Positions 8,437 to 15,991 are shown, counted from the stretch's first letter. The stretch: 64,000 nucleotides of DNA from Couchioplanes azureus (GCF_014648355.1 NZ_BMQY01000002.1:124001-188000), one strand, 5' to 3'. Translations and numbers: made by a program. Notes: generated from the sequence alone by a model not told the origin.

Positions 8437-8853
8437 CTAGCCCCCGTGCCCGGGTACGGCCGCGGTGACCTCCACCTCGAGCACGGCGCCGGGCAGGAAG
8501 AGCCGGCTCACCTCGACCGTCGTGCTGGCCGGCGGCACGGCCGGGAAGAGCGGCCGGCGGACGGCGGCGTAGGCGGGGAGGTCGGCGAGGTCGGTCAGGA
8601 AGGTACGGATGTGCAGCACGGTGCCGAAGCCGGCGCCGTGCGCGGCGAGGATCCCGCCGATGATCTCGAAGATCCGCCGGGCCTGCGCGCCCGCGTCGCC
8701 CGGGGCGACCACCGCGCCCTGGTCGTCGACGGCGACCTGGCCGGACAGCGTCAGCAGCGCCCCGCCGCCGGGGAAGTCCAGGCGGGCTACGTGCGCGAAG
8801 CGGTCGCCGAACGGGGCGGCGACGGTCGGCGGGTTGTCCAGGGTCAGCTTCAT
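8437..8853 (-). CDS. RidA/YjgF-YER057c-UK114 family protein lacking the catalytic arginine
   Basis: 138 residues; its ATG overlaps the upstream dehydrogenase stop as ATGA. The fold markers are there: LTLSGQVAVDDQGAVV, then RRIFEIIGGILAAHGAGFGTVLHIRTFLTD split over the usual helix and strand, and LEVEVTAA at the end. RidA enzymes that hydrolyse enamine/imine intermediates have an Arg in a PARS/T motif. Here the motif reads PPASTTVEVSRL, with Ser in its place, while the later Glu is kept. It therefore probably belongs to a Rid branch without imine deaminase activity. Pairing with an NAD(P)-dependent hydroxyacid-type dehydrogenase suggests handling of a reactive product (inference). Confidence 0.85.
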   Translation of the reverse strand: MKLTLDNPPTVAAPFGDRFAHVARLDFPGGGALLTLSGQVAVDDQGAVVAPGDAGAQARRIFEIIGGILAAHGAGFGTVLHIRTFLTDLADLPAYAAVRRPLFPAVPPASTTVEVSRLFLPGAVLEVEVTAAVPGHGG

Positions 8854-9632
8854 CGGCACTCCAGGCGGGTCAGGGCCGAGACGTCGGCCCGCGGATCGGG
8901 GTGGCCCTCGAGCAGGCCGAGGACGGCCCGGGCCACCGGGGTCGTCGTGCGGTCGCCGACGGCCAGCCGCAGATCCTTGGCGGCCAGCGCGATCGCGAAG
9001 GAGGCCGTCGTGGAGGTCGCCCGGGCGACCACGCCCTGCAGGGGCCCCGCGGCGAGGAGGTCGAGCGGTGCGCGCACGCCGAGCGCCCCGGCGACGACGA
9101 GCGCGTCCCGCAGCCCGCCGAGGGCCGTCAGCTGAGCGGTGTTGAGCACGAGTTTCGCCGCACTGCCGGCGCCGACCGGTCCGCACTCCCGGACGGTGCC
9201 GAGGTCGTCGAGCAGCTCGGGAGCGCCGCCGCCGGCCAGGATGGTGAGCCGTCCGGCCGCCGCGGCGTCGACGCTGCCGGCCACGGGAGCATCCACGAAC
9301 GCGACCCCGGCGGGGACGCGGGCGGCGATCTCGCGGATCTGGTCGGGCGTGACGGTCGACATCTGGATCACCGTCGTGCCGGGCCGCAGCGCGACCCCGT
9401 CCGCGAACAGGGCGTCCCGCACGGCCGCGGCGTCCGTCAGCATCGTGATCACCACCTCGGCGGATGCCACCGCGGCCGCCGGCGTGGGCGCGATCGAGGC
9501 GCCCCGAGCGGCCAGCGGCGCGGCCCTGGTCGGGGTGCGGTTCCACACGGTCACCCGGTGGCCGGCGGCGAGCAGACGCCGGGCGATCGCCGCGCCCATC
9601 AGTCCGGTGCCGAGCAGTGCAACGTTGATCAT
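8850..9632 (-). CDS. NAD(P)-dependent beta-hydroxyacid dehydrogenase (HIBADH / imine-reductase superfamily)
   Basis: 260 residues from the ATG at 9632. A GTG two codons upstream is possible but sits one base from a TAGCGT -10-like element; from the ATG the gap is seven bases, which suggests a leaderless transcript. The Rossmann motif is VALLGTGLMGAAIARRL (GxGxxG near residue 10), with WNRTP after strand 2 favouring NADP. The substrate-binding stretch is FVDAPVAGSV and the superfamily lysine lies in GSAAKLVLNTAQL. It is the first gene of a three-gene operon with ridA-like and tfoX-like genes, facing a LysR gene with a 9-bp inverted repeat between them. The substrate is not evident; 3-hydroxyisobutyrate is only one candidate. 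Confidence 0.85.
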   Translation of the reverse strand: MINVALLGTGLMGAAIARRLLAAGHRVTVWNRTPTRAAPLAARGASIAPTPAAAVASAEVVITMLTDAAAVRDALFADGVALRPGTTVIQMSTVTPDQIREIAARVPAGVAFVDAPVAGSVDAAAAGRLTILAGGGAPELLDDLGTVRECGPVGAGSAAKLVLNTAQLTALGGLRDALVVAGALGVRAPLDLLAAGPLQGVVARATSTTASFAIALAAKDLRLAVGDRTTTPVARAVLGLLEGHPDPRADVSALTRLECR

Positions 9633-9680
9633 GCGCACGACGCTAGGGGCTCGGGAGCCATGTCACCAGCGAATCTCTGG

Positions 9681-9715
9681 CATGCCTGACATGCCCGTCT
9701 AGCATATCAGGCATG
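9681..9715. promoter_or_regulatory. 9-bp inverted repeat between dehydrogenase operon and lysR; probable LysR site
   Basis: CATGCCTGA (9681-9689) and TCAGGCATG (9707-9715) are perfect arms 17 bases apart. The right arm contains the lysR ATG (9713) and the spacer holds TAGCAT (9700-9705), a TANNNT -10 seven bases before that ATG. Binding would repress lysR and could act on the divergent operon 50 bases away. Confidence 0.55.
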
Positions 9716-10630
9716 GACACCCATCTGCTCGACGTCTTCCGGACGGTGGCGCACCTCGGGTCGATCACCACCGCGGCGCGGCGCCTCGGCTTCACCCAGT
9801 CGGCCGTCTCCCGGCAGATCGGCGCGCTCGAGGCCGAGGTCGGGGGCAAGGTGTTCGACCGGCTGCCGCGCGGGGTCGCGCTGACCGAGACCGGGCGGGC
9901 GCTGCTTCCGTACGCGGAGGAGATCCTCGACCGGCTCGCGGCGGCCCGTCGCGCCGTCGACGACCTCCGCCGCCTCGACGCCGGCCGGCTGCGGGTGGGC
10001 GCCTTCCCGACCGCGGTCGCCGCCCTGGTGCCCCGGGCGCTGGCCGCGTTCCGCGCCGCGTACCCCTCGGTCGGCCTGTCCCTGCTCGAAGGCCTGACCC
10101 CCGCCCTGCTCGACCGCCTCGCCGCGGGCGAGGCCGACGTCGCCGTGGTGAGCACCGCGCCGTCCGCGCCGATCGACCCCGCGCGGTTCACGCTGCACCA
10201 CCTGGTCGACGAGCGGCTCCTCGTCGCCGTGGCGCGCGGGCACCGGCTGGCGGACCGGACGACGGTACGCCTGGCCGACCTGGCCGCGGACCCCTTCGTC
10301 GTCGGCTCGGCCACCGCGGAACAGGGCCTGCTCCGAGCCGGTCTGCCCCACGGCTTCCGGCCGAAGATCGACCTGGTCGCCGCCGACTGGACCGGCAAGC
10401 TCGGCTGCGTGGCCGCGGGCCTCGGCGTGGCATTGGTGCCGGCTCTCGCGGCGCGCAGCGCCCCACCCGACGTCGCCCTGCTCCACCTGCACGCCGACGA
10501 CGAGTCCGTACGCCGGATCCACGCCGCCACGCCGGCCGGGCGCACCAGCCCCGCTGCCGTGACCCACTTCCTGGCCGAGCTCAGGAAGGAGGCGCGGCAG
10601 TTCGCCGGCGCGCCCCTCCGGGGCGACTAG
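9713..10630 (+). CDS. LysR-family transcriptional regulator
   Basis: 305 residues. The N-terminal HTH covers about 1-60: MDTHLLDVFRTVAHLGSITT, then FTQSAVSRQIGALEAEVG and VFDRLPRGVALTETG. The effector domain (about 90-295) is of periplasmic-binding-protein type with LRVGAFPTAVAALVP at its start. There is no Shine-Dalgarno sequence, and TAGCAT lies seven bases before the ATG, so the mRNA is probably leaderless. It is divergent from the dehydrogenase-ridA-tfoX operon, the usual placement for a LysR target. Its stop shares the palindrome CTAG with the convergent membrane-protein gene. Confidence 0.93.
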   Translation: MDTHLLDVFRTVAHLGSITTAARRLGFTQSAVSRQIGALEAEVGGKVFDRLPRGVALTETGRALLPYAEEILDRLAAARRAVDDLRRLDAGRLRVGAFPTAVAALVPRALAAFRAAYPSVGLSLLEGLTPALLDRLAAGEADVAVVSTAPSAPIDPARFTLHHLVDERLLVAVARGHRLADRTTVRLADLAADPFVVGSATAEQGLLRAGLPHGFRPKIDLVAADWTGKLGCVAAGLGVALVPALAARSAPPDVALLHLHADDESVRRIHAATPAGRTSPAAVTHFLAELRKEARQFAGAPLRGD

Positions 10631-11679
10631 CCGTGGCGGGCGTCGGTCGCGGGCCGGGCCGGCGCCGGCAGGCGGCGCATGCCGCGAACGGCCACCCGGG
10701 TCAGGTAGCCGCCCGCGGCCAGCAGGGCGGCGCACTGCACGGCGCCGATCGTCGCCATCGCGATGTGGTTCGGGGAGTCGTAGCCGAGGTAGCCCAGCGT
10801 CGTCATCAGGCGAAGGACCAGGGCCGCCGCGACCAGCAGGGCGAGCGCCAGCGGCCAGCTCGGGATGCGCGACCCCGGGACCGCCTGCATGACGGTCGCG
10901 CCGATCAGCACCGCGCATGCCAGGGCGGGCCGGTCCACCAGGGGCAGGAACCACGCGTCCCAGTCACCGGCGAGCCGCAGGGGCAGATGGGCGGCGAGGA
11001 CGAGCGCGACGCCGGCGGGAAGGGCGATCAGCCACGGCCGGCACCGGACCGGCGGGGCGTCCCGGTGAAAGGCGGCGAGGGCGAGTACCGGCAGGACGAC
11101 GAGCAGGAGCTCATAGGCCTCGGTGGCCGTGAACTCGTCGCGGGACAGCCGCTCGGCGCCGGAGATCAGTACCGGGAGCAGGGCGATCACCGCCAGCACG
11201 TGCGCCGCGCGCCGGTGACCGAACAGGACCGACAGATACGCCGGGAGCCACAGCAGCCCGGTCAGCGCCCAGAGAGCCAGCCAGCGGTCGGCGAGCCAGC
11301 TGCCCTCCGGGATGCCCTCGGGACCGATGAAATCGTCCATGTGCCCGGCCACCCATGCCATGAACAGCGCGTCGGAGAGCGCCAGGACGGTGGGCGCCAG
11401 CAGGCCGGCGAGGGCGACCAGGCGGGTCGCCTCGCCCCAGGCGAAGCGCCGCGGGGCGGCACCGGCGCCGCCGAGGCGCAACCGCAGCGCGAGCGCCACG
11501 ATGCTGGCCACCTCGGCCTTGCCCGGGCTGCTGATCTCCACGCCCTCCGGGTCCTCCGGATCGGCGTCGTACGCCGCCTGCAGGAAGGTGTCGACCATGT
11601 CCTCCTCCCAGGCGTGCCGGTAGTCCGCCGGAAGCAGGCGCAGCACCCGGCGGTAGCGCTCCTCGAGCAGACTGGTCAT
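10627..11679 (-). CDS. multi-pass membrane protein with HAAS-like N-terminus, partner of PadR
   Basis: 350 residues. The first 70 (MTSLLEERYRRVLRLLPADY, then WEEDMVDTFLQAAYDADPED) resemble the helical HAAS-like segment found in proteins encoded beside PadR regulators. After that come about eight hydrophobic helices, separated by short polar loops, to near residue 335. Its start overlaps the padR stop as ATGA, so the two are translationally coupled. HAAS/PadR pairs are thought to couple membrane state to transcription; no enzymatic motif is visible. It converges on lysR, sharing CTAG as the two stop codons. Confidence 0.7.
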   Translation of the reverse strand: MTSLLEERYRRVLRLLPADYRHAWEEDMVDTFLQAAYDADPEDPEGVEISSPGKAEVASIVALALRLRLGGAGAAPRRFAWGEATRLVALAGLLAPTVLALSDALFMAWVAGHMDDFIGPEGIPEGSWLADRWLALWALTGLLWLPAYLSVLFGHRRAAHVLAVIALLPVLISGAERLSRDEFTATEAYELLLVVLPVLALAAFHRDAPPVRCRPWLIALPAGVALVLAAHLPLRLAGDWDAWFLPLVDRPALACAVLIGATVMQAVPGSRIPSWPLALALLVAAALVLRLMTTLGYLGYDSPNHIAMATIGAVQCAALLAAGGYLTRVAVRGMRRLPAPARPATDARHG

Positions 11680-12023
11680 CCCAGGCCTCCCGCGGTCGCG
11701 GGCCGGTAGGCGGCCAGCCGCCGGCCGGCGGCCTCGGCGTTGGCGGCCTGCCGGGCGACCTCCTCGCTCAGCGCGGCGATGCCCCGGTCGGTGAGCCGGT
11801 AGTAGCGGCGCAGCCGCCCCTGGTGCGGCTCCTCCCGGTCCAGCTCGACCAGTCCGTCGGCGACCAACCGGTCGAGGACGCCGTACAGCGTGCCGATCTT
11901 CAGCGCGACCCGGCCCTCGGAGAGCTGGTTCACCTCGCTGACGATGCCGTACCCGTGGCGGGGCGTGTCGACCAGCGCGGTGAGGATGAAGAACGCCGGC
12001 TCGGTCATGGGGCGTGCGGTCAT
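11676..12023 (-). CDS. PadR-family transcriptional regulator
   Basis: 115 residues from the ATG at 12023. Winged-helix pattern: FFILTALVDTPRHGYGI, then LKIGTLYGVLDRLVADGLVE and a basic wing (RLRRYYRLTDRG), with a short C-terminal dimer helix, as in subfamily-2 PadRs. TATATT lies six bases before the ATG with no ribosome site between, so it is probably leaderless; the frame also runs upstream to 12041 but that would place the start in the operator. The palindrome at 12031-12051 covers the -10. It is coupled to the HAAS-like membrane protein and divergent from an ABM monooxygenase. Confidence 0.92.
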   Translation of the reverse strand: MTARPMTEPAFFILTALVDTPRHGYGIVSEVNQLSEGRVALKIGTLYGVLDRLVADGLVELDREEPHQGRLRRYYRLTDRGIAALSEEVARQAANAEAAGRRLAAYRPATAGGLG

Positions 12024-12030
12024 GGGCCCA

Positions 12031-12051
12031 ATATAATGCAAGGCAAGATAT
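12031..12051. promoter_or_regulatory. palindromic PadR-type operator over the padR -10
   Basis: The 21-bp element has the symmetric form ATAT-N2-TGC-N3-GCA-N2-ATAT and includes most of the TATATT -10 of padR. It is also 32 bases before the divergent ABM gene, so both could be repressed. PadR operators commonly use ATGT/ACAT- or ATAT-type arms with a dyad spacing of this size. Confidence 0.6.
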
Positions 12052-12082
12052 CGTGCATCGGTCCGTCTGAGATCATCTCCCG

Positions 12083-12379
12083 ATGATCCTCGAGCATGCG
12101 CTGCTGCCGGTGAGGCCCGGACAGGAGGCCGCGTTCGAGGCGGCCTTCCGGCAGGCCAGGAGCATCATCGCCGGCATGCCCGGCTTCGCTCGCCTGACCT
12201 TGTCCCGGTGCGTGGAGCGGCCGGGCACGTACCTGCTGCTGGTGGAGTGGGACTCGCTGGAGGCCCACACGATCGGCTTCCGCGGCTCGGCGCAGTACCA
12301 GCGATGGCGGGAGCTGCTGCATCACTTCTACGAGCCGTTCCCGACGGTGGAACACTACGAGCAGGTCCTCACCGCCTGA
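12083..12379 (+). CDS. antibiotic biosynthesis monooxygenase (ABM) domain protein
   Basis: 98 residues, one ABM/dimeric alpha-beta-barrel domain: ILEHALLPVRPGQEAAFEAA, a central MPGFARLTLSRCVERPGTYL, then LLVEWDSLEAHTIGFR and FPTVEHYEQV. The length and pattern match YgiN/HmoA-like small proteins, which act as quinol or aromatic monooxygenases or haem degraders without cofactor binding motifs. The exact substrate cannot be told. It is divergent from padR across the ATAT palindrome, so PadR control is likely. Confidence 0.85.
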   Translation: MILEHALLPVRPGQEAAFEAAFRQARSIIAGMPGFARLTLSRCVERPGTYLLLVEWDSLEAHTIGFRGSAQYQRWRELLHHFYEPFPTVEHYEQVLTA

Positions 12380-12426
12380 CGGGCTCCGGACTGCTGGTCC
12401 GGGTCGCTTGCGAAACAGGACCGGAC

Positions 12427-13224
12427 CTAGGGACCTTCCGTGGACGCCCACCGCGGATCGGCGGCGCGCGGCGTGCCCACTCCGTGCGCCCGCAGCGCCG
12501 AGTAGGCCCGCGTGACCTCGGCCGGCACGCCCACGTGCGCGATGAAGCCACGGCCCGCCGGCCCGTAGCCCTCCCGGTCGTCGGTGAGCCGGGGAATCTC
12601 GCCCATCAGCAGGGAGACGTACCGGTCCACCGGCCACATGCCGGCGGGCGGCGACCGGAACCCGAGCTCGTCGCCGACCAGCTCGACGGGTGTCCGGTGG
12701 GCGGCGAAGTTCACCAGCCGTACGCCCGGGGCGTACCGGCGGAATCCGGCGTCCATGCGCCGCTGCATCGACCCGTCCTGGATGATCAGGATCCGCCGGT
12801 GCGGGACGTCCCGGGCGGCGAGCAGGGCCAGCGCGTTGCGGACGTTGCTGCCGCAGTTCGTCGACTCGTGCTCCAGAAGGTCGATCTGGATGCCGTACCG
12901 TTCGCGCAGGTAGCGGTCGAAGAGGGCGGCCTCCGTCCGGTCCGCCACGTCATCGCAGTCCGTGTGGCGCCGCATCGCGGCGCGCAGGACGTCGGTGGAG
13001 TGGCCCTGGCCGCCGGCGACCATGAAGCGGGCGGCCACGTCGTCCTTGACGGCCCGGGCGAACAGGTCGCCGCCGGCGAGGATGCTGCCGCCGAAGAGGA
13101 TGGCGACGTCCACCCGGCCACCGGCCGCCTCGTCGACCGCGGCACGGCTCAGCGTGCCGACGTCGCGCAGGGCGCAGAAGTCGACGAGGGTGTTCAGGTT
13201 CGCGACGACATCGGTTCCGGCCAC
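12427..13224 (-). CDS. ydcF: YdcF-like DUF218 protein
   Basis: 265 residues, GTG start; TACCCT (13237-13232) lies seven bases before it with no ribosome site, so it may be leaderless. Markers of E. coli YdcF are seen in order: DVAILFGGSILAGGDLFARA, MVAGGQGHST, the conserved ESTNCGSNVRNALALL, ILIIQDGSMQRRMDAGFRR and WPVDRYVSLLMGEIPRLTDD then GYGPAGRGFI. YdcF binds S-adenosylmethionine in vitro as I recall, but its role is unknown. It stands alone between the ABM gene and a repeated GC-rich spacer. Confidence 0.88.
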   Translation of the reverse strand: MAGTDVVANLNTLVDFCALRDVGTLSRAAVDEAAGGRVDVAILFGGSILAGGDLFARAVKDDVAARFMVAGGQGHSTDVLRAAMRRHTDCDDVADRTEAALFDRYLRERYGIQIDLLEHESTNCGSNVRNALALLAARDVPHRRILIIQDGSMQRRMDAGFRRYAPGVRLVNFAAHRTPVELVGDELGFRSPPAGMWPVDRYVSLLMGEIPRLTDDREGYGPAGRGFIAHVGVPAEVTRAYSALRAHGVGTPRAADPRWASTEGP

Positions 13225-13278
13225 GGATCCGAGGGTAGCCGTGCCCGGGCGTCACGCAGCGGCGTTCGGGGCGCTCCC

Positions 13279-13374
13279 GGCCGGGTCGGGTGCCGGGCCC
13301 GGCGGCCGGCCCCCGCCACCGGGACGAGGACCGGCCGCCGCGGCCGGGTCGGGTGCCGGGCCCGGCGGCCGGCC
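13279..13374. repeat. 33-bp direct repeat in the ydcF-SnoaL spacer
   Basis: A 33-base GC-only-rich unit beginning GGCCGGGTCGGGTGCCGGGC occurs at 13279-13311 and again at 13342-13374 with no mismatch (period 63). The unit contains GCCGGGCCCGGC, a palindrome able to form hairpins. The 187-base spacer holds no ORF with coding character; it may end transcription from the SnoaL-like gene. Confidence 0.6.
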
Positions 13375-13411
13375 ACCGCCGCGGCGGTGGAGACCGGCCG
13401 CCGCCCGGGGA

Positions 13412-13819
13412 TCAGTGCGAGGGCGGCACGGCGAAGTAGTCGCGGAGCCTGGCGATCTGCCCGTCACGCAGGCGGAAGATCTGCACCAGCGACAGAGTCG
13501 TGTGCTGTCCGCCGGCCTGCTCCAGGACGGTGTCGGTCTCGGCGATGAACACGTCGGTGTCCGCCGTTTCGTGCAGGACGAGAGTGGACAGTTCGGTGTT
13601 CACCGCGCCCAGGTCGGCCCAGTACTCGTAGGAGGCGGCGAGTCCGGACCGGATCGCGTCCCGGCCCACCAGGCGAGAAGGCAGCGGATGACCGCCGGGA
13701 ACCAGGGGCGCTTCGAACACCCCGTCCTCGGTGAACATCGCGGCGACCGCTTCCGGGTTGCGGGAGATCGCGCCGGCGTACACGTACCGTTCGAAGATTT
13801 CTCTGTGAGTGAGTGCCAC
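13412..13819 (-). CDS. SnoaL-like / NTF2-like protein
   Basis: 135 residues, GTG start. Cone-shaped NTF2 fold pattern: N-terminal helix (LTHREIFERYVYAGAISRNP), EAVAAMFTEDGVFEAPL, a polar loop, then strands TLSLVQIFRLRDGQIARLRD and YFAVPP. Members include polyketide cyclases, limonene-epoxide hydrolases and ketosteroid isomerases, but stand-alone forms are mostly uncharacterised. TATGCT sits five bases before the GTG, so a leaderless mRNA is possible, although GGAGA also falls there. It is divergent from the repeat protein at 13900. Confidence 0.8.
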   Translation of the reverse strand: MALTHREIFERYVYAGAISRNPEAVAAMFTEDGVFEAPLVPGGHPLPSRLVGRDAIRSGLAASYEYWADLGAVNTELSTLVLHETADTDVFIAETDTVLEQAGGQHTTLSLVQIFRLRDGQIARLRDYFAVPPSH

Positions 13820-13899
13820 TCTCCAGCATAGCCGGTGCGCCTTGGTCGACTCGCGACCGTCCTCGCGCGACGGTAGCCTCGGCCGAGGAGGTGAGGGTC

Positions 13900-15225
13900 G
13901 TGCGCCGACATGTCGCCGTACCGGCGGTCGCTGCCCTTCTCCGTCTGCTTCTGCTCGCCGGGGCGGTTGTCGCGGCGTACCTCGTGTTCGGTCTGCTGGA
14001 TCGTCCGGCCCGCGCCGACCTGGGCATCCGTGACGCGGCTGCCCGTCCCGCCGGTGAGGACAGAGCCCGGACTCCGGTGATTCATCGCCCGGTGGTCACC
14101 GCAACGCCGTTGCGGCCGGTCGTCGAGCGGTCGGAACCCGCGACCGAGCCGTCCCGGCCGGGCACCAGGCGCGCCGATCCCGCGGCCGAGCCACCCCGCC
14201 GAGCCACCGAGCCGCCGCCCCGGGCAGCCGAAAAGCCGCGCCGGACCGCGGAGGAACCGCGGCGGACCGGGGAACAGTCACGCCCGGCTTCGGAAAATCC
14301 ACGCTGGTCGTCGGAAAGGCCGCGCCGGGGCGCGGAGAAGTCCCGCCGAGATGCGGGAAAGCCGCGCGGGGCCATGGCAGAGCCGCGCCGGGCGGCGGGT
14401 GCGGTCCGGGACCGGGCACGCACGGTACCTCGTCCGGGGAAGGTGCGGACGGTGGCCGACATCCTGGTGCGCCCGGCGCCGCCGGCCGGGGTGGCTCGGC
14501 TGCCGCTGCCCGACCTAAATGTCGCGCTTCAGGTGCGCACGCTGCTCGACCTCAACGCCGCCCTGCGCCTGCCCGCGCATCTCGATGTGAACGCCGCTCT
14601 GCACCTGCCGGCACTGCTCGACCTCGACGCCGCCCTGCACCTGCCCGCGCTGCTCGACCTCAACGCCGCCCTGCACCTGCCGGCACTGCTCGATGTGAAC
14701 GTCGCTGTGCACCTGGCGGCGGCGCCTCGACTGACCGTCGGGTTGCACCTGCCGGCGCTGCCGGGTCGCGGCACGCCACCCCGCATGCCCGCACCGCTCC
14801 CGGCATGGGGATCCGCGGGGCATACCGTGCCGCCCGCCGTTCCCCCGGCCGCCGGGCCGGCCGCGGCCGCCGCGGCCTCGGCGGCCGCGCCGGCAACGCC
14901 GCGCAGGGCCGGTGGCGTGGTGCGGTGCCGCGGTGGGACCGGGTGCGGGCCACACGCCACGGCACCGGTCGCGGATGCCGGAACCCGCGGGGACCGGACC
15001 CGGCCCGGGTCGGCGGCGGGCCGGACGCCGCGGCCGGAGCTGCCGTCGCGGCCCACCCCGCACGGCACGAGCGAGCGGGCGGCCGGTGGAGCCGCCGGCG
15101 GCGCACCGGCCGTCGGTGCGCTGCCGTCGTCGTGGCGGCCCGGACCGGCGGCGGCATCCGTCCCGCCGGGCGAGGCGACCGCCGCCCGGGGACGCACCGT
15201 CGTCTACGCAGGACCTCCCAGCTGA
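13900..15225 (+). CDS. membrane-anchored protein with seven tandem 12-residue repeats
   Basis: I do not recognise a family. The GTG at 13900 has GAGGAGG eight bases upstream; the frame is open further 5' but that would overlap the SnoaL-like promoter. 441 residues: a basic start (VRRHVAVP), a hydrophobic helix (about 10-30) that is an anchor or uncleaved signal, then about 140 residues rich in Pro, Arg and Glu with recurring EKPRR/EEPRR/SERPRR. Residues 203-286 hold seven units of consensus LLDLNAALHLPA. The remainder is Ala/Pro/Gly/Arg-rich. Probably exported: a charged stalk could cross the wall, with the amphipathic repeats outside. It ends 157 bases before the ramR-like gene, on the same strand. 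Codon bias fits a real gene. Confidence 0.65.
   Translation: MRRHVAVPAVAALLRLLLLAGAVVAAYLVFGLLDRPARADLGIRDAAARPAGEDRARTPVIHRPVVTATPLRPVVERSEPATEPSRPGTRRADPAAEPPRRATEPPPRAAEKPRRTAEEPRRTGEQSRPASENPRWSSERPRRGAEKSRRDAGKPRGAMAEPRRAAGAVRDRARTVPRPGKVRTVADILVRPAPPAGVARLPLPDLNVALQVRTLLDLNAALRLPAHLDVNAALHLPALLDLDAALHLPALLDLNAALHLPALLDVNVAVHLAAAPRLTVGLHLPALPGRGTPPRMPAPLPAWGSAGHTVPPAVPPAAGPAAAAAASAAAPATPRRAGGVVRCRGGTGCGPHATAPVADAGTRGDRTRPGSAAGRTPRPELPSRPTPHGTSERAAGGAAGGAPAVGALPSSWRPGPAAASVPPGEATAARGRTVVYAGPPS
14506..14757 (+). repeat. seven tandem 36-bp units coding the 12-residue repeat
   Basis: The seven in-frame units (252 bases exactly) read LPDLNVALQVRT, LLDLNAALRLPA, HLDVNAALHLPA, LLDLDAALHLPA, LLDLNAALHLPA, LLDVNVAVHLAA and APRLTVGLHLPA. 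Middle units are nearly identical in DNA, so copy number may vary between strains. Alternating hydrophobic and polar residues suggest beta-strands. Confidence 0.9.
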
Positions 15226-15382
15226 GCGGGCCTCCCCTCGAGGGACAGCCAGCAGGCCGTCACCGGCGTCGCCGCTGAGGGCCGTCCGCCGCCGCCCCGC
15301 GTGATCCGGGCACCCGAGAGGTGTCCGTCGCCGGGCGCCGGCGTCCCACCGCCACGCTCTCATCCTGGCCTGGGAGGCCACC

Positions 15383-15991
15383 GTGATCCGCATACTGCTC
15401 GCCGAACCCATGAACCTTCTCCGCGGCGCCCTCGCCGCCACCCTCTCGCAAGAACAGGACCTGGACGTGGTCGCCGACCTCGGGCGGCTCGACGAGGTGC
15501 TCCCGATGGCGCGCGTCGTGTCACCCGACGTCGCCGTGATCAACACCGATCTGCTCGCCGCCCCGGAGCCGGGCGTGGTCGATCGGATGCGCCTGGAGCT
15601 GCCGCACTGCGGGATCCTCCTGCTGGCCGGTGCCGACGCGCCCGCCCGGCTGAGCCGGACCCTGGACGCCGGGGTACGCGGCTTCGTCGACAAGCAGGCC
15701 GGGCCGCACGAGCTCGCGTACGGCATCCGGCGGGCGGCCCGCGGCGAGCGCGTGATGGACGCGCGCCTCGCGGTCGCCGTGCTGGCCGCGCCGCGCAACC
15801 CGTTGTCGGCGCGCGAGCGCGACGTGCTCGTCGTGGCCGCGTCCGGCGCACCCTCGCAGGAGATCGCCGCCAAGCTGCACCTGAGCACCGGGACGGTGCG
15901 CAACTACATCTCAGCGATCCTGCGCAAGACCGGCGCCCGCAACCGGCTGGAGGCGGTCCGCATCGCCCGGGAGGCCGGCTGGCTCGACTGA
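15383..15991 (+). CDS. ramR: atypical NarL/LuxR-type response regulator, ramR-like, receiver lacking phospho-acceptor Asp
   Basis: 202 residues, GTG with GGGAGG five bases upstream. The receiver (1-120) resembles DesR-type regulators but strand 3 reads PDVAVINTDL: Asn54 occupies the phospho-acceptor place, and the acidic pair is reduced to Glu8-Pro9 (ILLAEP). The LuxR HTH covers about 136-196 (LSARERDVLVVAASGAPSQE, HLSTGTVRNYISAILRKTGA). It converges on ramB and overlaps it by 81 bases, at the end of the lanthipeptide operon. RamR and AmfR regulate such operons in Streptomyces and work independently of classical phosphorylation. I infer the same role here; binding sites near ramC need testing. 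Confidence 0.82.
   Translation: MIRILLAEPMNLLRGALAATLSQEQDLDVVADLGRLDEVLPMARVVSPDVAVINTDLLAAPEPGVVDRMRLELPHCGILLLAGADAPARLSRTLDAGVRGFVDKQAGPHELAYGIRRAARGERVMDARLAVAVLAAPRNPLSARERDVLVVAASGAPSQEIAAKLHLSTGTVRNYISAILRKTGARNRLEAVRIAREAGWLD

Noticed and set aside
14506-14757. Tandem 36-bp units as a CRISPR array
   Set aside because: The units are contiguous with no spacers, stay in one reading frame and have no cas genes nearby.
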